11,122 nt of DNA from Clostridia bacterium (GTDB lineage Bacteria; Bacillota; Clostridia; Christensenellales; Borkfalkiaceae). Each line of letters starts with the position of its first letter. Within the stretch, counting starts at the first letter, position 1. The stretch covers positions 1-11,122 of the forward strand of contig JAIDFD010000116.1 in NCBI GenBank assembly GCA_029054485.1, given 5' to 3'. The notes under the pieces were generated by a model. It did not search any database and was not told the origin of the DNA. It saw only the letters and a program-made list of their open reading frames with translations. The position numbers and the translations under genes were made by a program. This document shows, piece by piece, positions 7,734 to 11,122 of this stretch.

Positions 7734-8533
7734 ATCTTCTCCTGATACTGTGTATAAAGCGTTTTCGCCTCGTTTAAATCCGCGCTTTTACCAAAGTAAA
7801 TGCACTGCGAATAATAAGCCTGATAAAATAACATTTGCTCACCGTTTACAGTCTTTTTGCCCAGTCCCGCCGCGATTTCAAGAAATTTGCTGACCCACGG
7901 AACATAGATTAAGTCAACCGCAACTTCGCACATACTTAAAAGCTCGCGCCCAACGGGAGATACACCCACCGTTTCGTGCATACCAATACCGGTTGCGTTG
8001 ATAATTGCGTAATACGTTTTGTTTTCAAGAGTTTGCAAAGCGGTAACTCCGCCAAACTCGTCTGCAACCGCCTTTGCCTTGGCGTAACTTCTGTTGTAAA
8101 TAAAAACTTCCGCGCCGCCGTCCGACAGTTTTTTTGCTACGCTCCTGCCCGCGCCGCCAGCGCCCAGAACGAGAAAGGTTTTGCCCTTTACTTCAACCCC
8201 CTCGACTTCGAGCATAAGCATAAATCCCATACCGTCTGTATTGTAACCCTTTCTTTCTCCCGTTAAAACGGTGTTCACCGCGCCGAAAGTTTGCGCGTCG
8301 CCCTCGATTGAGTTCAGATGAGGAATAATTGAAAGTTTATACGGAATAGTCACGTTAAAACCGTCAAGTCCGTTTATAAGGTTATCAAGTCTGTTTTCAA
8401 ATTCGTTTTCAGGAATAGAAATTCTTTCGTACGAAATTTTGTTGCCAAGTTTTTCCGCGATAAAATTATGAATTTTCGGACTTTCGGATTTTGATACGTC
8501 TTTTCCTATAACGGCGAGTTTAAGAGTTTTCAT
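7730..8533 (-). CDS. aroE: Shikimate dehydrogenase (NADP+)
   Basis: A 267-residue enzyme reducing 3-dehydroshikimate to shikimate. The substrate-binding N-terminal block is IGKDVSKSESPKIHN (9-23, with S14 and S16-like positions). The catalytic Lys66 is in NVTIPYK, and its partner Asp100 is in YNTDG. The nucleotide-binding loop GAGGAG (124-129) and NRS (147-149) start the Rossmann domain, and NATGIGM (179-185) and GEQMLFYQA (231-239) are family motifs. The NRS after strand 2 fits NADP preference, although that is inference. Length is normal (about 270-290). The ATG lies inside the end of aroB (14-nt overlap), with AAAGGAG 4 nt upstream (8544-8538), which supports this start. Confidence 0.95.
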   Translation of the reverse strand: MKTLKLAVIGKDVSKSESPKIHNFIAEKLGNKISYERISIPENEFENRLDNLINGLDGFNVTIPYKLSIIPHLNSIEGDAQTFGAVNTVLTGERKGYNTDGMGFMLMLEVEGVEVKGKTFLVLGAGGAGRSVAKKLSDGGAEVFIYNRSYAKAKAVADEFGGVTALQTLENKTYYAIINATGIGMHETVGVSPVGRELLSMCEVAVDLIYVPWVSKFLEIAAGLGKKTVNGEQMLFYQAYYSQCIYFGKSADLNEAKTLYTQYQEKI

Positions 8534-9581
8534 TTTGCTCCTTTAAAAAGCCGTTACACGCTTCAACGTAGTTTAAATAGTCCTCGACAGAGAGTTTGAT
8601 TTCAACGCTCTCACCCTCGCGTTTTGGCGCGATTATCGAAATGCGTTCGCCCTCGTTTTTCTTGTCGTAAACGGCAAAGCCCGCGGCTTTGCGCACGTCG
8701 CCGTAAACGGGAATATTGCCGATTACCGAAGTTATCATATTTTCAATATTTTGCGCGTAAGCCTCTTCGCAAAGTCCAAGTTTTTTTGCGATATACAGCT
8801 CGTAAAAAGTGCCGATTAAGACGTACTCGCCGTGCGATTTTTTGCCGTAGTAAAGCTCGAACGCGTGTCCCGTGGTATGTCCTAAATTCAAGGTCTTTCT
8901 CGCGCCGAGCAAATCGTGTTCATCCTCAAAAACGACTTTCGCCTTGTGCTGAATACAGTCGGCGGTTATATCCTCTAAAAATTCAAAATTTTTCAAGTCG
9001 TCCGCGCCTTGCAGTTTTTCGTAAATATCCTTATCCAGCGCGCCGTACTTGATAATTTCGCCCAGTCCGCAGTTGATTTCCCTTTCGGGCAAGGTCTTTA
9101 AAAACATAGGGTCGACTATCACCTTTTCAGGCTGATAAAAGGTGCCGATAAGGTTTTTAACCTTTTTGAAATCGATCGCGGTCTTGCCCCCTACCGAGCT
9201 GTCAACCTGCGATAAAAGTGTTGTAGGAATTTGCACCAGGTGAGTGCCGCGCATATACAGCGACGCGGCAAGCCCAGCAATATCGCCCACAACTCCGCCG
9301 CCGAACGCAACGACCGTTTCGCCGCGTTTAAGCCCCGCGTCCGCCATTAATTTCAAAATAGATAACAGCGTGCGGCTGTTTTTGCTCCTTTCGCCCGCGC
9401 GTATAACTTTTACCGTTGCGCCCGAAAATGTCTTTTCAATCAAGTCGCGGTAGAGAGAATAAACGTTGCTGTCGGTTACTATAAAAACTCCGCCCTCTAT
9501 ATGCGCGTACTTTTCAAACGCGCCCTTTCCGCAATAAATAACGCTTTTTTGCGTGTTTGTTTTCAAAACGATTTCTTTCAT
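8520..9581 (-). CDS. aroB: 3-dehydroquinate synthase
   Basis: A 353-residue NAD-dependent enzyme that cyclises DAHP to 3-dehydroquinate. The NAD-binding GGGVVGD (94-100) runs into IAGLAASLYMRG. PTTLLSQVDSSVGGKTAID (119-137) and NLIGTFYQP (143-151) form the active site. Zinc ligands fit E175 (GLGEIIKYG), H235 (LGHTTGHAFE) and H250 (SHGE). Length matches the family (about 350-360). The start is one base after the aroC stop (TAATATG) with a poor ribosome site, so coupling to aroC is likely. The C-terminal end overlaps aroE. In pathway order it precedes aroQ and aroE, although the gene order is C-B-E-Q-K. Confidence 0.97.
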   Translation of the reverse strand: MKEIVLKTNTQKSVIYCGKGAFEKYAHIEGGVFIVTDSNVYSLYRDLIEKTFSGATVKVIRAGERSKNSRTLLSILKLMADAGLKRGETVVAFGGGVVGDIAGLAASLYMRGTHLVQIPTTLLSQVDSSVGGKTAIDFKKVKNLIGTFYQPEKVIVDPMFLKTLPEREINCGLGEIIKYGALDKDIYEKLQGADDLKNFEFLEDITADCIQHKAKVVFEDEHDLLGARKTLNLGHTTGHAFELYYGKKSHGEYVLIGTFYELYIAKKLGLCEEAYAQNIENMITSVIGNIPVYGDVRKAAGFAVYDKKNEGERISIIAPKREGESVEIKLSVEDYLNYVEACNGFLKEQNENS

Positions 9582-9582
9582 A

Positions 9583-10707
9583 TTATTTCAACTTGTTATA
9601 ACGTTCGATAACTTCGCGCATATTGTCGCCGCCGAGCCGTCTTGAAACAACGTCGGCAAGAGCAAAGGCAACCACGCTTTCAAGCACGATTTCCGCCGCG
9701 CAAATTGCCGCCACGTCACTGCGCTCTTTTGCGGCAACGGCGGGTTTTTTTGTGATAAAGTCAACCGTTTCGAGTCCGCGCATAAGGGTGGGTATGGGTT
9801 TCATTGCGGCGCGCAAAACTATCTCTTCACCGTTGGACATACCGCCCTCTATTCCGCCCGCGTTGTTGGTTCTGCGGCGGAAATTTCCATCGTAATAAAT
9901 TTCATCGTGGACTTTACTTCCCGCAAGGTCGGCGGCTTTAAAACCAAGCCCCACTTCTACGCCTTTAATCGCCTGTACGCTCATTACCGCCGCGCACAAA
10001 ACCGCGTCCAGCTTTTCGCCGTACTGCATACAACTTCCAAAGCCGCTCTTCAAGCCCTTTACGCGTATTTCTATAACGCCGCCCGCGGTATCGCCCCGCT
10101 CCGTTAATTCGTCTATCTTTTTCATCGCCAGACGCTCTGTTTTACCGTTGAGCATAAACAGAGGATTGGCTTTTGCGCTATCAAGCTGTTCAAAAGTGTA
10201 ATCGTTTTCGTCCGTTATTCCGCAAACGCTTTTTACGTAGCCCGAAACTTCAACGCCAAGTTTTTTTAAATACTGCTTTGCTATACTGCCCGCCGCAACC
10301 CGCACCGCCGTTTCTCTCGCGCTGGCGCGTTCCAAAATATTGCGCGCATCGGTTTGGTCGTACTTAATCATTCCCGTAAGGTCGGCGTGACCGGGGCGCA
10401 CGCAGGTGAGCCTTTTTTTGTCAACATCGCAACCCTCGGGAGACATAAACTCCTTCCAGTTTTCGTAATCCGCGTTTTTAACGGCGAAACTTAAAGGGCT
10501 GCCCAAAGTCAGACGGTTTCTCACTCCGCTTAAAATTTCTACTTTGTCGCTCTCTATTTTCTGTCTGCCGCCCCTGCCGTAACCGCTTTGACGGAGTGCA
10601 AGATGACGGTTAATATCTTCTATATCTATTTCAAGGTTTGAGGGCAGCCCCTCTATTATTGCGATAAGCGTTTTTCCGTGGGATTCGCCCGCAGTTAAAA
10701 GTTTCAT
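9583..10707 (-). CDS. aroC: Chorismate synthase
   Basis: A 374-residue FMN-dependent lyase for the last shared aromatic step, 5-enolpyruvylshikimate 3-phosphate to chorismate. Signatures are GESHG (7-11, His10), the basic stretch SGYGRGGR (41-48), RPGHAD (104-109, His107), RASARETA (127-134), NNAGGIEGGMSNG (281-293) and ERSD (328-331). These are the substrate, FMN and proton-transfer motifs. Length is within the usual range (about 350-390). The start has AGGAG 5 nt upstream, overlapping the TAG stop of the preceding ComEC-like gene. The FMN must be reduced; whether by a separate reductase cannot be told here. Confidence 0.98.
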   Translation of the reverse strand: MKLLTAGESHGKTLIAIIEGLPSNLEIDIEDINRHLALRQSGYGRGGRQKIESDKVEILSGVRNRLTLGSPLSFAVKNADYENWKEFMSPEGCDVDKKRLTCVRPGHADLTGMIKYDQTDARNILERASARETAVRVAAGSIAKQYLKKLGVEVSGYVKSVCGITDENDYTFEQLDSAKANPLFMLNGKTERLAMKKIDELTERGDTAGGVIEIRVKGLKSGFGSCMQYGEKLDAVLCAAVMSVQAIKGVEVGLGFKAADLAGSKVHDEIYYDGNFRRRTNNAGGIEGGMSNGEEIVLRAAMKPIPTLMRGLETVDFITKKPAVAAKERSDVAAICAAEIVLESVVAFALADVVSRRLGGDNMREVIERYNKLK

Positions 10708-10715
10708 ATTTGCTC

Positions 10716-11122
10716 CTATACAACGGCATAGCCGTCGGCAGTGACTTCTATCGTCACCGTTCCGTAATCGTCCGTGCTGTAAATATTTTCACAGCCGCAA
10801 CCCAAAAGGTCTGAATAAACTCCGTTAGTCGTGTCCGCGCGGTCTGTAGAAACCACAGCAACTTCGGGTCTTACCAAATCGTAAAAAGGCGCATAAACTG
10901 CGTTTTTACTGCCGTGGTCGGGTACTTGCAAAACGTTGCAATTCTCTAAGCTTACCGTGTGCCCGCCTATATCAAAATAATCCACGGCGTTTTTGTAATT
11001 GTTGCACAACCTTTCCAGCACAGACTTTGACACGTCGCTTGTAAATAGAAAGCTTGTCCCCGCAAATTCAAGCCAGATTACCGCGGAAGCGTTGTTCCTC
11101 GCCTCGGAAGATTGCATATTGT
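10716..11122 (-). CDS. ComEC/Rec2-like metallo-beta-lactamase-fold protein, C-terminal part (cut by window edge)
   Basis: Only the last roughly 135 codons are in the window; the frame is open to the right edge, so the Met encoded at 11117-11115 is not the likely start. The segment 'NNASAVIWLEFAGTSFLFTSD' resembles the ComEC hydrolase-domain strand that normally ends in TGD, with the metal-binding Asp. LQVPDHGSKN corresponds to the usual LKVPHHGSKN, and the end IYSTDDYGTVTIEV matches the terminal strands. In ComEC this domain sits after the membrane channel part and acts on incoming DNA. Stand-alone secreted or cytoplasmic relatives also exist, and the visible part cannot tell which this is. 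The usual GHP word downstream is replaced (DRADTTNGVYSDLL). It ends 8 nt before aroC, probably co-transcribed. Confidence 0.75.
   Translation of the reverse strand, partial: NMQSSEARNNASAVIWLEFAGTSFLFTSDVSKSVLERLCNNYKNAVDYFDIGGHTVSLENCNVLQVPDHGSKNAVYAPFYDLVRPEVAVVSTDRADTTNGVYSDLLGCGCENIYSTDDYGTVTIEVTADGYAVV

Noticed and set aside
461..9010. Recurrent word TCCGCGCC (often GTCCGCGCC) scattered across the window
   Set aside because: In each case checked on the coding strand it encodes Gly-Ala-Asp or a similar tripeptide using GGC-GCG-GAC; codon preference explains it, so it was not called as a repeat or a Chi-like site.
8624..9052. A 142-codon plus-strand open frame opposite aroB
   Set aside because: It is extremely Arg/Lys/Ser rich, has no recognisable motif and lies fully antisense to a well-supported gene; it is a shadow of the aroB codon pattern.
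1..11122. Mobile elements, CRISPR arrays, tRNA or rRNA genes, riboswitches
   Set aside because: No transposase or integrase motifs, no regularly spaced repeats, and no untranslated stretch long enough for a structured RNA were seen; nearly all bases are coding.

Overview
The window is a dense run of bacterial housekeeping genes, all transcribed from the minus strand (right to left). There are thirteen protein genes: twelve complete, plus one cut by the right edge. No RNA gene, mobile element, CRISPR array or integration site is visible. Gene content and order (dgt-dnaG-rpoD/sigA-trmK-nif3-zinc-ribbon protein), a 352-residue SigA-type sigma factor, a compact Nif3, frequent AGGAG-type ribosome sites and moderate to low G+C point to a Firmicutes chromosome. 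It is most likely an uncultured-type gut Clostridia lineage; I cannot place it more precisely by eye.

Right block (about 11122 to 6104, in transcription order). It begins with the C-terminal part of a ComEC-like metallo-beta-lactamase-fold protein. Then come five consecutive shikimate-pathway genes: aroC (chorismate synthase), aroB (3-dehydroquinate synthase), aroE (shikimate dehydrogenase), aroQ (type II 3-dehydroquinase) and aroK (shikimate kinase). The block ends with a FabG-like short-chain dehydrogenase whose active-site region recalls the EF-P 5-aminopentanone reductases (YmfI). Genes are separated by no more than 8 nt or overlap (three ATGA overlaps and one 14-nt overlap), so one polycistronic message is very likely. 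DAHP synthase and EPSP synthase (aroA), the other two steps to chorismate, are not in the window.

A 61-nt spacer of about 15% G+C (6043-6103) is the largest non-coding gap and divides the window.

Left block (6042 to 28). dgt (dNTP triphosphohydrolase), dnaG (primase), rpoD (primary sigma factor), trmK (tRNA m1A22 methyltransferase), nif3 (DUF34 metal protein) and a coiled-coil C4 zinc-ribbon protein. This is the Firmicutes version of the macromolecular-synthesis operon, tying dNTP pools, replication priming, promoter recognition and tRNA modification together. It ends at a strong hairpin at the left edge that looks like a bidirectional terminator. No interval over 300 bases lacks a gene. I found no clear new system; the most useful leads are the identity of the SDR enzyme, the altered motif in the truncated ComEC-like gene, and the uncharacterised trmK-nif3-zinc-ribbon trio.
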